This document shows, piece by piece, positions 22,340 to 30,476 of a stretch of 36,667 nucleotides of DNA. Origin of the DNA: an uncultured Aeriscardovia sp. (GTDB lineage Bacteria > Actinomycetota > Actinomycetes > Actinomycetales > Bifidobacteriaceae); the NCBI GenBank assembly GCA_903789535.1, contig CAIFES010000007.1:1-36667 (forward strand). The letters are read 5' to 3'. How positions within the stretch are numbered: the first letter of the stretch is position 1; every line of letters starts with the position of its first letter. A program made the translations under genes and the position numbers. The notes under the pieces were generated by a model that saw only the letters and a program-made list of their open reading frames with translations, was not told the origin of the DNA and made no database searches.

Positions 22340-23740
22340 TCACACGGACCGGCGCTCGCCCTTGGACCGACGGAACAGCCGCGAGATGATGCCACGGCGC
22401 ATCGTGATCTTCCGATCCGGCTCGAGCTGGCGCATCACCCACGTCTGCAGCGGCACGGTCATCACAAACGTGCAGATATCGGCGACCGGCTGGGAGATCA
22501 TCACGCCCAGCATCCCCAGGTGCGGCGGGAAGATGAGCAGCGCGGGCACGAGGAAGATGCCCTGCCGTCCCAGGCCCACGATGGAGGAGATGACGGTGTG
22601 CCCGATGGTCTGCTGCATCATGTTGGACGGCACCACGTAGCCGGAGAGCGTGAAGGTCAGGCAGTTCCAGAACATGGCCTGCGCGCCGATGCGCACCACC
22701 TCGGGGTCATCGCGGAACAGCCGGACGATGGGTGCGGCGAACACGGTCATGCCGATGGAGGCCACCAGCAGCAGGGTGACGGAGATCTGGACGACAAACC
22801 AGTAGCCTTTGCGCACGCGGTCGAACTTGCGGGCGCCGTAGTTGTAGCCGCACACGGGCTGGAAACCCTGGCCGAAACCGATCTGGATGGTGTTGAACAG
22901 CGTGATGACCCGGTTGATGATGGTCATGGCGGCGATGGCCGCGTCGCCGAACGGGTTGGCGGCGATGTTGATGGCGCTGGCCGAGACGGAGAGCATGCCG
23001 TTGCGGATGAGCGAAGGGACACCGCCGGAGAAGATCTCGTTCCACAGGTCGGCGGTGAGCCGGAAGTTGCGCACCCGGATCGCCACACCCGTGCGCTGGT
23101 GCATGATGAGCAGGATGAGCCAGGAGACGAACTGGCAGATGGCCGTCGCCAGCCCGCCGCCGAAGATGCCCATGTGCAGGCCGAAGATGAACAGCGGTTC
23201 GAGGCCGATGTTGAGCAGCGAGCCGGCGACGATGCCGATCATCGACCGGGTGGAATAGCCCTCGAACCGCAGCTGGGCATTGAGCGCGAACGTAGAGCAG
23301 AAGAACGGGGCGCCGAAGAACAGCGGTGTGGCGTAGCTGACCGCGTACGGCAGGATGGTGGGCGTGGCGCCGAACGCGCGGATGAGCGGCTCGCGCAGCG
23401 CGAAAGCGAGCACGCCGAGCACGATGCCGGAGATCAGGCCGAGATAGAAGCCGACGGCGACGAGCCGGCGGGCGCGGTCCATATTTTTCCGGCCGAGCTC
23501 GATGGAGAGCTTGTTGCCCGATCCCATGCCGAAGAGCAGGCCGACGGCCTGGATGAAGATCTGGATGGGCATCACCACGCCCACGGCGGCGGAGGCGGAG
23601 GTGCCGAGCTGGCCGATGAAGAAGGTGTCGGTGAGGTTGTAGACCATCGAGACGATGTTGGCGATGACGGCGGGGACGGCCATGGCCAGAATGAGACGGC
23701 GCAGGGGCGAGCGCGTCATCTGGATGTATTTGGCGTCCAT
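22340..23740 (-). CDS. MATE-family multidrug/toxin efflux transporter
   Basis: 466 residues if started at ATG 23740. About 12 TM segments arranged as two halves. The N-terminal signature ILAMAVPAVIANIVSMVYNLTDTFF with IGQLGTSASAAVGV is characteristic of MATE. The second half carries GFGQGFQPVCGYNYGARKFDRV. These proteins export drugs or metabolites against Na+ or H+. The start is unclear: ATG 23740 has no Shine-Dalgarno, a GTG lies immediately before it, and the frame is open upstream to ATG 23947 (535 residues) across a low-complexity charged stretch that includes a 16-bp tandem duplication. The shorter form fits the family. Confidence 0.9.
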   Translation of the reverse strand: MDAKYIQMTRSPLRRLILAMAVPAVIANIVSMVYNLTDTFFIGQLGTSASAAVGVVMPIQIFIQAVGLLFGMGSGNKLSIELGRKNMDRARRLVAVGFYLGLISGIVLGVLAFALREPLIRAFGATPTILPYAVSYATPLFFGAPFFCSTFALNAQLRFEGYSTRSMIGIVAGSLLNIGLEPLFIFGLHMGIFGGGLATAICQFVSWLILLIMHQRTGVAIRVRNFRLTADLWNEIFSGGVPSLIRNGMLSVSASAINIAANPFGDAAIAAMTIINRVITLFNTIQIGFGQGFQPVCGYNYGARKFDRVRKGYWFVVQISVTLLLVASIGMTVFAAPIVRLFRDDPEVVRIGAQAMFWNCLTFTLSGYVVPSNMMQQTIGHTVISSIVGLGRQGIFLVPALLIFPPHLGMLGVMISQPVADICTFVMTVPLQTWVMRQLEPDRKITMRRGIISRLFRRSKGERRSV

Positions 23741-23880
23741 CACGGTGCCGGCGCTGTCAGGACTGTCCTCCAGCCTCTGATCGGCGGTCAGCTGCCTGTC
23801 GGTGCGGGTATCGTGCAGAAGATCCGTTCGCCTGCTCGTCGTCCCCTCCCCTTTCTGCGCGGTCACCTTTCGGCGCGGTC

Positions 23881-23912
23881 GGTCTCGATTTCCTCCGGTC
23901 TCGATTTCCTCC
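23881..23912. repeat. Perfect 16-bp tandem duplication upstream of MATE gene
   Basis: GGTCTCGATTTCCTCC occurs twice back to back. On the minus strand each copy presents GGAGGAAAT, a ribosome-binding-like sequence, about 140-170 nt before the chosen MATE start. Confidence 0.85.
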
Positions 23913-24070
23913 GTTTTTCCACGAAGCATCCCGGTACGAAGTGCCATAGTAAGGGCGGGCGGAAACCTCCGCTCCGGGCCGCAGGGCAGCTCGGGCGGCG
24001 TGGGTAGAGTCTTTGGGGTAGGAGATCGTCTGGCTTGCACAGCGAGACCCGCACAATGAGAGGACGGGAA

Positions 24071-24763
24071 ATGCCGAACAACAATGCGGAGCGCGCCGAG
24101 CGCGAGGCGCGCCGCGAGTATGTGCATTACCGGCATCGTCTGGTGATCGGTTTCGCGATCACGTTTCTTGTCGCCGTGGTGGTTCTGGCGGCGCTCGTCC
24201 TCGCCGGCGTGGTGCATACGGAGGACCAGGAGGCGAGCCGGACCACGAAAGCGAACAATTACGGTGTGACCGCCCCCTGCCCTCCCAAGGATGCCGCCGC
24301 CCCCGCGTATTCGCAGATCACGGTGCGCGTGCTCAACGGCACCACGAGCGCCGGTCTCGCCAATGCGGTGAACCAGGCGCTGCAGCTGCGCGGCTTCTCC
24401 ACCCAGGATGTGGCGAACTCGACCACCAAGCTCGACCGCACGGAGATCCGTGCCGGCAAGAACGCCGTCACGCAGGCGTATGTGATCAATCAGGAGTTCC
24501 CCGACGCCATCCTGCGCCTCGACGACCGTACGGACATGCTCGTCGACGTCATCCTCGGCAATTCGTTCGACGACCTCGCGCCCACCTCGCAGGTGACGAA
24601 GCCGGGCAAGAAGCTCGTGCCGCTGCAGGGCTGCATGGCCGTCAAGAAGATGAAGACCACCATCAAGGCGCCGAAGCACACCGCCGTCGCACCGCCGAAC
24701 ACGTCCGCGCCGACGGCCGCCCCCGAGACGTCGGATACGACATCCTCGGGCAGCGGGGAGTGA
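24071..24763 (+). CDS. LytR C-terminal domain (LytR_C) membrane protein
   Basis: 230 residues: a charged N-terminal tail, one TM helix (about 30-52, LVIGFAITFLVAVVVLAALVLAGVV), then an extracytoplasmic LytR_C-like domain starting at ITVRVLNGTTSAGLANAV (about 89). A Pro/Thr/Ser-rich C-terminus follows. LytR_C domains are found at the end of LCP cell-wall ligases or alone; no LCP catalytic domain is present. The start ATG 24071 is preceded by GAGAGGACGGGAA; the in-frame ATGs at 24035 and 24056 are alternatives. A TAGAGT box lies at 24004-24009. A wall-associated role is inferred. Confidence 0.85.
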   Translation: MPNNNAERAEREARREYVHYRHRLVIGFAITFLVAVVVLAALVLAGVVHTEDQEASRTTKANNYGVTAPCPPKDAAAPAYSQITVRVLNGTTSAGLANAVNQALQLRGFSTQDVANSTTKLDRTEIRAGKNAVTQAYVINQEFPDAILRLDDRTDMLVDVILGNSFDDLAPTSQVTKPGKKLVPLQGCMAVKKMKTTIKAPKHTAVAPPNTSAPTAAPETSDTTSSGSGE

Positions 24764-24804
24764 CCCCGGTCAGTTCGACCGGCCGGCCTGTTGAGTGACG
24801 CTGT

Positions 24805-24840
24805 TCAGTGTCATCGTTCGGTCAGTGTGTCATCGTTCGG
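24805..24840. repeat. Short direct repeat downstream of cca
   Basis: TCAGTGTCATCGTTCGG (24805-24821) and TCAGTGTGTCATCGTTCGG (24822-24840) are tandem near-copies that differ by a GT insertion. They lie between the two convergent genes LytR_C and cca. Confidence 0.7.
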
Positions 24841-24857
24841 CTGGCACCGCTACTCGG

Positions 24858-26411
24858 TCAGTGGCGTGGCAGTGACTGCGCCGCGGCCTGTCCCTCGTTC
24901 TTCCACCAGCGCAGCAGCTCCTGCTGCGCGGCCTGCTCGCCCACTTCCCCGCGGTCGAGGCGGAAGGCAAGCATGTGCTTGTAGGCAAGACCCACCGCAG
25001 GCCCCGGCGCGATGCCGAGCAGCCGCATGATCTGCGCCCCGTCAATCTCCGGACGCACGCGGGAGAGGTCCTCCTGCTTCTTGAGGTCGATGACGCGGGC
25101 CTCCATCTCATCCATCGCCTCATCGAAGATGCGCGCCTTGCGCCTGTTGCGCGTGGTGGCGTCGGCACGGGTCAGGCGGTTGAGACGGGCGTAGAGGTCG
25201 CCAGCATCCACCACGTAGCGGCGCACGGCCGAATCGGTCCAGCGCTCATCCACATAGCCGTGGAAGCGCAGATGCAGATCGATCAGCCGGCACACGTCAT
25301 GCACGAACTGCTTGTCATAGCGCAGCGCGCGCAGCCGTTTCTTGGCCATCGAGGCGCCAACGGCGTCATGGTGGAGGAAGCTGACCTTGCCATTCGCCTC
25401 GAACCGGCGGGTGCGCGGCTTGCCGATGTCATGCAGCAGCGCGGCCATGCGCAGGGTGAGGTCGGGTGCGGGCACCGGACCGTCCGGACCGGTCTCCAGG
25501 GCGATCGCCCGGTCGAGCACGGTGAGCGTGTGCGTGTAGACGTCCTTGTGCGGGTGTTCGGGATCGATCGTCATCTTCAACGCCGGGATCTCGGGCAGCA
25601 TCATGTCGGCCAGGCCGGAGTCGACGAGCGCCTCGACGCCTTCGGACGCATGGTCGGACAGGAGCAGTTTGCTCAGCTCGTCGCGCACGCGCTCGGCGGA
25701 GACGATGGAGAGCCTGTCGGTCATGTCCATCAGCGCCTCGGCGGTATCGGCCTCGATGTCGAAGCCCAGCTGGGCGACGAACCGCACCGCGCGCATCATG
25801 CGCAGCGGGTCGTCGGAGAAGGAGGTGCGGGCGTCGATCGGCGTGCGCAGCAGGCGCTTCTTGAGATCCGACCGGCCGTCGAACGGGTCGACGAGCTCCA
25901 TCGAGGGCAGACGCACCGCCATGCAGTTGATGGTGAAGTCGCGGCGGGAGAGATCCCCTTCCAGGCTCGTGCCGTAGTTGACCTCCGGCTTGCGCGAATC
26001 GCGGTCATACTGGTCGGAGCGGTAGGTGGTCACCTCGGCGGAGAGGTCGTGGCCGTTTCCCAGACGCCTCTTCGCGCCGAGCGTGCCGAATTTGCGGCCC
26101 ATATCCCAGAAGCCGTCGTGCCCCCACCGGCGCAGAATCGGCTCGAACTGCTCGGGCCGCGCGGAGGTGGTGAAGTCATAGTCGTGGACGTGCCGGCCGA
26201 GCAGCAGATCGCGCACGGCGCCGCCGACGAGGGCGAGCTCATAGCCCTGCTCCTCGAACATCCGCCCCAGCTCGACCGCCTCCGGACGGATCCTGCCGGA
26301 AAGGGACGAGGCATCGACCACCGCGACGGGTGCCGCCTCGTGTGCCGCCGACTTGTGCGTGACAGCCTGTGCCGCCTTCTGTGCATTCCCGGCGTGCGCG
26401 GTCCCGACCAT
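24858..26411 (-). CDS. cca: CCA tRNA nucleotidyltransferase (actinobacterial PcnA type)
   Basis: Adds or repairs the 3' CCA of tRNAs. 517 residues. Nucleotidyltransferase motifs: LVGGAVRDLLLG (Gly63 onward), the metal-binding DYDF (Asp77, Asp79) and RRDFTINCMA. A C-terminal HD domain is seen in LLHDIGKPRTRRF with the later histidine pair in SFLHHDAVGA. Start ATG 26411 has AGGAGGAGG 4 nt upstream. A parS site lies 30-45 bp upstream of the start. The gene diverges from the Nudix gene, matching M. tuberculosis Rv3907c (pcnA) and Rv3908. The tRNA-Thr in this window lacks an encoded CCA and would be a substrate. Confidence 0.95.
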   Translation of the reverse strand: MVGTAHAGNAQKAAQAVTHKSAAHEAAPVAVVDASSLSGRIRPEAVELGRMFEEQGYELALVGGAVRDLLLGRHVHDYDFTTSARPEQFEPILRRWGHDGFWDMGRKFGTLGAKRRLGNGHDLSAEVTTYRSDQYDRDSRKPEVNYGTSLEGDLSRRDFTINCMAVRLPSMELVDPFDGRSDLKKRLLRTPIDARTSFSDDPLRMMRAVRFVAQLGFDIEADTAEALMDMTDRLSIVSAERVRDELSKLLLSDHASEGVEALVDSGLADMMLPEIPALKMTIDPEHPHKDVYTHTLTVLDRAIALETGPDGPVPAPDLTLRMAALLHDIGKPRTRRFEANGKVSFLHHDAVGASMAKKRLRALRYDKQFVHDVCRLIDLHLRFHGYVDERWTDSAVRRYVVDAGDLYARLNRLTRADATTRNRRKARIFDEAMDEMEARVIDLKKQEDLSRVRPEIDGAQIMRLLGIAPGPAVGLAYKHMLAFRLDRGEVGEQAAQQELLRWWKNEGQAAAQSLPRH

Positions 26412-26440
26412 TCGTCCTCCTCCTGTGGGTGCCGGTCGGA

Positions 26441-26456
26441 TGTTTCACGTGAAACA
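26441..26456. promoter_or_regulatory. parS site 2 (cca/Nudix divergent region)
   Basis: TGTTTCACGTGAAACA, perfect, between the divergent cca and Nudix genes. Confidence 0.96.
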
Positions 26457-26591
26457 TCCCTGCCGGCAGACATCCCTCTTGATCTTACTTGTGCGTCAGA
26501 TGGCGGCTGCGGCACCCTGTCCCCTTCCCTGTTCTCCTCCCGCCTGCCAGAGGCGGAGGGCCGTTGGGGACGACCGGTTGTTCTGTGCGGA

Positions 26592-26597
26592 TAGAGT
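26592..26597 (+). promoter_or_regulatory. -10 element of the Nudix operon, leaderless-type
   Basis: TAGAGT ends 7 nt before ATG 26605. The spacer GGAAAGC contains GGAAAG, too close for ATG 26605 (1 nt) but 4 nt from ATG 26608. Confidence 0.45.
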
Positions 26598-26604
26598 GGA
26601 AAGC

Positions 26605-27630
26605 ATGATGACTCCGAAGGATATGGCACGCATGATGCGTCGCGTCGCCCTGTCCTCGGAGCGCGCCCGTTTCACCTCCGGCGCCCCTGACGGCACCGCT
26701 GCCGAGACGGCAGAGACGGCAGACACGCCGACGCCGACCAATCAGCACGGCGGCACCCCGTCCGCCTCCCCATCCGAGACGACCGCCCGCCGCGCCCATA
26801 TGACGACGGTCCCCGCAGCGGACAAGCAATCAAACAGACAGACCGCAGCGACCGCGCACATCGAGCCGACGCAGCAGACCACGGCAACGACGCAGCGGAT
26901 CTCGGTAATCAGGAAGACTGCCAAGAAGACCGCACAGACCACAGTGAAGACTGCGCAGACGAAGACTACGCAGACCTCGGTTTCACCGACGAAAACCACC
27001 TCACCGGTGAAAACCGCCGCATCCGCCTCCCGTGCCGACGCCTCGCCCTCCGACGTCCTGCCGCGATACCACCTCCGCCTGTCCTCGGCGCCGGAGAAAC
27101 CCGACGAGGCCGAGATGCCCAGCCCGGCAGACATGCCCAAACGGCGTGAGCACGACGTGGCACGCCAGACATTCGCCGCGCTCAGCTCGCATGAGCTGCC
27201 GGTCGTCCGTGAGTATTCCGCAGGCGGTCTCATTTTCAACACCTCTGGCGAGGTGGCGATCATCGCCCGCCATTCACGTTCGGGCCATCTCGAGTGGTGT
27301 CTGCCGAAAGGCCATATCGAGAAGGGCGAGACCCCCGAGCAGACCGCCGTGCGTGAGGTGCACGAGGAAACGGGCATCAAGGGGGAGGTGACCGGTTCGA
27401 TCGCCACGATCGATTACTGGTTCACCGGTGAGAACCAGCGTGTGCACAAGCTCGTCCATCATTTTGTGCTGCGCCAGACATCCGGCCATCTCACCGTCGA
27501 GGGCGATCCCGACCATGAGGCCGAGGATGCCGCATGGGTGCCGTTCCACGAGCTGACCGAGGTCCTCAGCTATCCGAACGAGCGACGCATCGTCCATCTG
27601 TACGCACGAAAGTTCCGCCGGAGGTCCTGA
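26605..27630 (+). CDS. Nudix hydrolase with long N-terminal tail (MutT4-like position)
   Basis: 341 residues. The Nudix box is complete: GHIEKGETPEQTAVREVHEETG (about 236-257) with the REVHEE core that binds metal. It should hydrolyse nucleoside-diphosphate-linked substrates; which one cannot be read from the sequence. The first ~190 residues are Thr/Ala/Lys/Gln-rich low complexity (TVKTAQTKTTQTSVSPTKT) and unlike normal Nudix proteins. ATG 26605 and ATG 26608 are adjacent candidates. Position between pcnA and DUF6049 matches M. tuberculosis mutT4 (Rv3908). The stop overlaps the next start by 1 nt (TGATG), implying co-transcription. Confidence 0.9.
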   Translation: MMTPKDMARMMRRVALSSERARFTSGAPDGTAAETAETADTPTPTNQHGGTPSASPSETTARRAHMTTVPAADKQSNRQTAATAHIEPTQQTTATTQRISVIRKTAKKTAQTTVKTAQTKTTQTSVSPTKTTSPVKTAASASRADASPSDVLPRYHLRLSSAPEKPDEAEMPSPADMPKRREHDVARQTFAALSSHELPVVREYSAGGLIFNTSGEVAIIARHSRSGHLEWCLPKGHIEKGETPEQTAVREVHEETGIKGEVTGSIATIDYWFTGENQRVHKLVHHFVLRQTSGHLTVEGDPDHEAEDAAWVPFHELTEVLSYPNERRIVHLYARKFRRRS

Positions 27631-30338
27631 TGCAGCACGGTCCTGCCCATCTGTCCGGTCCTCGTGCGCTGCTCGCACTGCTGGTCGGCGCGCTCCTCAC
27701 CCTCGGCTTGTTGCCGCTGCCCGCCTCCGCCGTCCCTGATGGAACGGGCGACGAGACCATCGGCGGCCAGTTAGGATCCGAGTCGCTCGCCTCACCCCAG
27801 CAGGCACGGCCGGTCAGCCGGTCGGAGCAGAGCGCGGAGCTGACACTCAAAAAACTGACCGCGGTCATTACTTCTTCCTCCGGCTGGGAGACGGAGGTGA
27901 CGATCCGCAACACCTCATCCGGCACCCTGCCGGCCGGCACGCTCACCGCCTTTCTCTCCCCCTACTCCATCCAGTCCGCCACAACGGCACAGAGCTGGGC
28001 TGATGGCAAATCCGTGTTCCGCGCCCCGCTCGTGCTCGACAGCAGGGATGTCGCACCGCTCAAATCCGGGGCCTCGCGCACGATCCGTCTCTCCGCCGCC
28101 AAAGACGCGCAGACGCTGCAGGCCATCCGCACATGGGGCGCCAAACCGGTCCTCCTCGACTATTCGACCGATACGAACGGTACCGTCGCGCGGCTGAGGA
28201 CGTTCTCCACCCGTTCGCACGACGGGCTCACCGATGGCTCGAACCCACCGATCACACTCACGTTCGCACTGCCGTTCGCCTCCGACGGCTGGCAGGCGCG
28301 CACCTCCTCCGTCAGCCGCCTCGTGACCTCCTCCACCGCCACGGCACAGGTGGCCTCGCTGCCGGCGAAGCAGGTCACGCGCCTGCGCAGGCTGGCACAG
28401 ATCGCCCAGAAAAACTCGGCGGTGCAGGTGGTGGCCGACCCGGCGACGTTCGCGCTCGTCCGTCAGGGCGCCGCAACAGGCACATCTTCCTCGTCTTCCT
28501 CCCCGTCGCCAAAATCCTCCGGTTCCGTATCATCCTCCGACTCGTCCGGCTCCAAATCGACGGCTCCCTCCGGCTCATCCGGCTCATCGGACTCCCCTGC
28601 CTCTGGCGCGGCAAAAGGGTCAGCCGGCGCGACAGGCACCTCCTCGGCGGCCGTCTCGCTTCCCCTGCCCCGTCTGCAGGCCATGACGCAGCCGTACATG
28701 TTCGACATCCCTGCCTCGCTCGCCTTCGGCACGGGCACATGGAAGGCTGCCGGCATCACGAATTCCGACTGGTCCGCGCTGGCGGGCCGCTCCCTCCTCG
28801 CCGGCACCGATACCTCGTTCTCCGGTACCCCGGCCACGCAATCCTTCTCCGAGCAGTCGCAATCCTCCTCCGGCCAGTCAAACGGCAAATCCTCCGCGCA
28901 GTCCGGGGCGGATAGCGGTCAGAACAGCGATAAGAACGGCAGCAGCCAGAACAGCAACCAGAACAATTCAAACAGCCAGAGCGGCACCAGCAACCAGAGC
29001 AGCGCCAACAGCCAGAACAACTCCGGCAACCAGTCCGCCGTCTCCACGCAGGCCGTCGCCTGGGAGAGCGCTGAGGCGTGGAGCACGTCCTCCCTCGCCG
29101 CGGCGCTGAGCAACGGCTACCAGACCGTCGTCGCCGAATCCGCTCTCCCCACGGCCGACGGCGCCAACCAGCAGACCGGGCGCATCCGCGTCTCCACCGA
29201 GAAAGGCGTCGTCACCGTCCTCATCGCCCAGCACGAGCTCTCCTCCCTCGCCGCCGGCTCGCGCACCTCCGACCAGGCGCAGGCCGAGGACAGCAATGCC
29301 GGCCGTCTCGCCCGTCTTGCGGCCCAGAGCAGCATTTATGAGGCCGAGCAGCCATATGTGGCGCGCAACCTGCTCGTCTCGCTCGGGCGCACCGCCGACC
29401 CCGCGCTGCTCTCGCAGATCCTCGCGCTGCTGCCGTCCTGCGACTGGATCCATACGGGCACCCTCGCCGATCTCGAAGCCGGCAAGACCGGCACCGATCT
29501 TGACAAGACGGGCCTGCAGGAGGTGGATTCCTCCGCGTTCAGCTTGACCGGCGACCGCGAGAACGGCAGCACGCTCAGCGGCACGGTGTCGGCCACGCGC
29601 AACGACGTCAACCCGCGCGTCCGGCGCTCCTCGCTCAAGAAGGCCCTAGCTACCCTCGCCGGCGCCCGTTCCTCCATCGACCGGGTGAGCACATCGATCC
29701 TCGACCCGAAAGACCAGAAGGAAAAGGACGACAACGGCAAGACCGACAATCCGCAGAACCTCGCCAAGCAAAACGCACAGGAAGCGGCCGAGAACCACGT
29801 GACCGCCGACGAGTGGATCGACAAACTGCGGCAGGCCCATCGCCAGCTCGCCCTGCTGGCGGTGACCTCCAAATACCCGGACACCTCGTCAGAGACGCTC
29901 GCCGCGCAGGATCTCTCCGATGATCTGCTCGGTGCCGTGCGGCTGACGACACCCGACCACATCAACATCTTCTCGCAGAGCGCGCGCATGCCCGTCACCG
30001 TCACCAACACGCTGCCGTTCGCCGTGCGCGTGGGCGTGAAGGCGCAGACAAGCCTCATGGCGACCACCATCACCCCCTCACAGCCGGTGCATGTGCTCGC
30101 CAATGCGGAATCCCAGGCCAACTTCACCATCCGCGTGATCGGCGCCTCGCAGACCACGGCCACGTTCCGTCTTGTCGACAACAAAGGCAAGGCGTTCGGC
30201 ATGGCGAAATCCGCCGCCATCTACAGCCAGCTCAGTCTGGGCGACACAAGCGGCTATCTGCTCATCGCCATCGCCGTCGTTCTGGGCATCCTCGGCCTGT
30301 GGCGCCAGTTCCACGTCAAGAAGGACCCGGATCAGTGA
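27630..30338 (+). CDS. DUF6049-family secreted/membrane protein
   Basis: 902 residues. A signal peptide (about 1-38, LLALLVGALLTLGLLPLPASA) starts it and a C-terminal TM helix (SGYLLIAIAVVLGILGLW) followed by a short basic tail ends it, so it is a surface-exposed type I membrane protein. Two low-complexity tracts interrupt it: Ser/Pro-rich near 28480-28640 and Ser/Gln/Asn-rich near 28840-29045. The C-terminal ectodomain near PVTVTNTLPFAVRVGVKAQT looks like a beta-sandwich. Synteny with Rv3909, between mutT4 and mviN, supports the family call. Start ATG 27630 has GGAGG 5 nt upstream. A role near MurJ in wall assembly is inferred only. Confidence 0.88.
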   Translation: MQHGPAHLSGPRALLALLVGALLTLGLLPLPASAVPDGTGDETIGGQLGSESLASPQQARPVSRSEQSAELTLKKLTAVITSSSGWETEVTIRNTSSGTLPAGTLTAFLSPYSIQSATTAQSWADGKSVFRAPLVLDSRDVAPLKSGASRTIRLSAAKDAQTLQAIRTWGAKPVLLDYSTDTNGTVARLRTFSTRSHDGLTDGSNPPITLTFALPFASDGWQARTSSVSRLVTSSTATAQVASLPAKQVTRLRRLAQIAQKNSAVQVVADPATFALVRQGAATGTSSSSSSPSPKSSGSVSSSDSSGSKSTAPSGSSGSSDSPASGAAKGSAGATGTSSAAVSLPLPRLQAMTQPYMFDIPASLAFGTGTWKAAGITNSDWSALAGRSLLAGTDTSFSGTPATQSFSEQSQSSSGQSNGKSSAQSGADSGQNSDKNGSSQNSNQNNSNSQSGTSNQSSANSQNNSGNQSAVSTQAVAWESAEAWSTSSLAAALSNGYQTVVAESALPTADGANQQTGRIRVSTEKGVVTVLIAQHELSSLAAGSRTSDQAQAEDSNAGRLARLAAQSSIYEAEQPYVARNLLVSLGRTADPALLSQILALLPSCDWIHTGTLADLEAGKTGTDLDKTGLQEVDSSAFSLTGDRENGSTLSGTVSATRNDVNPRVRRSSLKKALATLAGARSSIDRVSTSILDPKDQKEKDDNGKTDNPQNLAKQNAQEAAENHVTADEWIDKLRQAHRQLALLAVTSKYPDTSSETLAAQDLSDDLLGAVRLTTPDHINIFSQSARMPVTVTNTLPFAVRVGVKAQTSLMATTITPSQPVHVLANAESQANFTIRVIGASQTTATFRLVDNKGKAFGMAKSAAIYSQLSLGDTSGYLLIAIAVVLGILGLWRQFHVKKDPDQ
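28840..29045 (+). repeat. Ser/Gln/Asn-coding low-complexity tract in DUF6049 gene
   Basis: Repeats of AGCAACCAGA-like units encode runs such as NSNQNNSNSQSGTSNQSS. The tract is richer in A than its surroundings. Confidence 0.75.
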
Positions 30339-30476
30339 TCCCGGCTCGGCCGTTCGGGCGAATGACCGGGTGAGACGAGGCAAGATCGGCCGTACTGAGG
30401 CGAGATTGCGTGAAATCGGTGAGATTCCGCCGCTTCCCGGCCTTTTTCGCGGCGCTCATCGCCGCGGCGCGCGACA

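Noticed and set aside
22520-24007. 495-codon plus-strand frame opposite the MATE gene.
   Set aside because: Product is Asp/Glu/Gly/His-rich with no domain, while the other strand encodes a clear MATE transporter.
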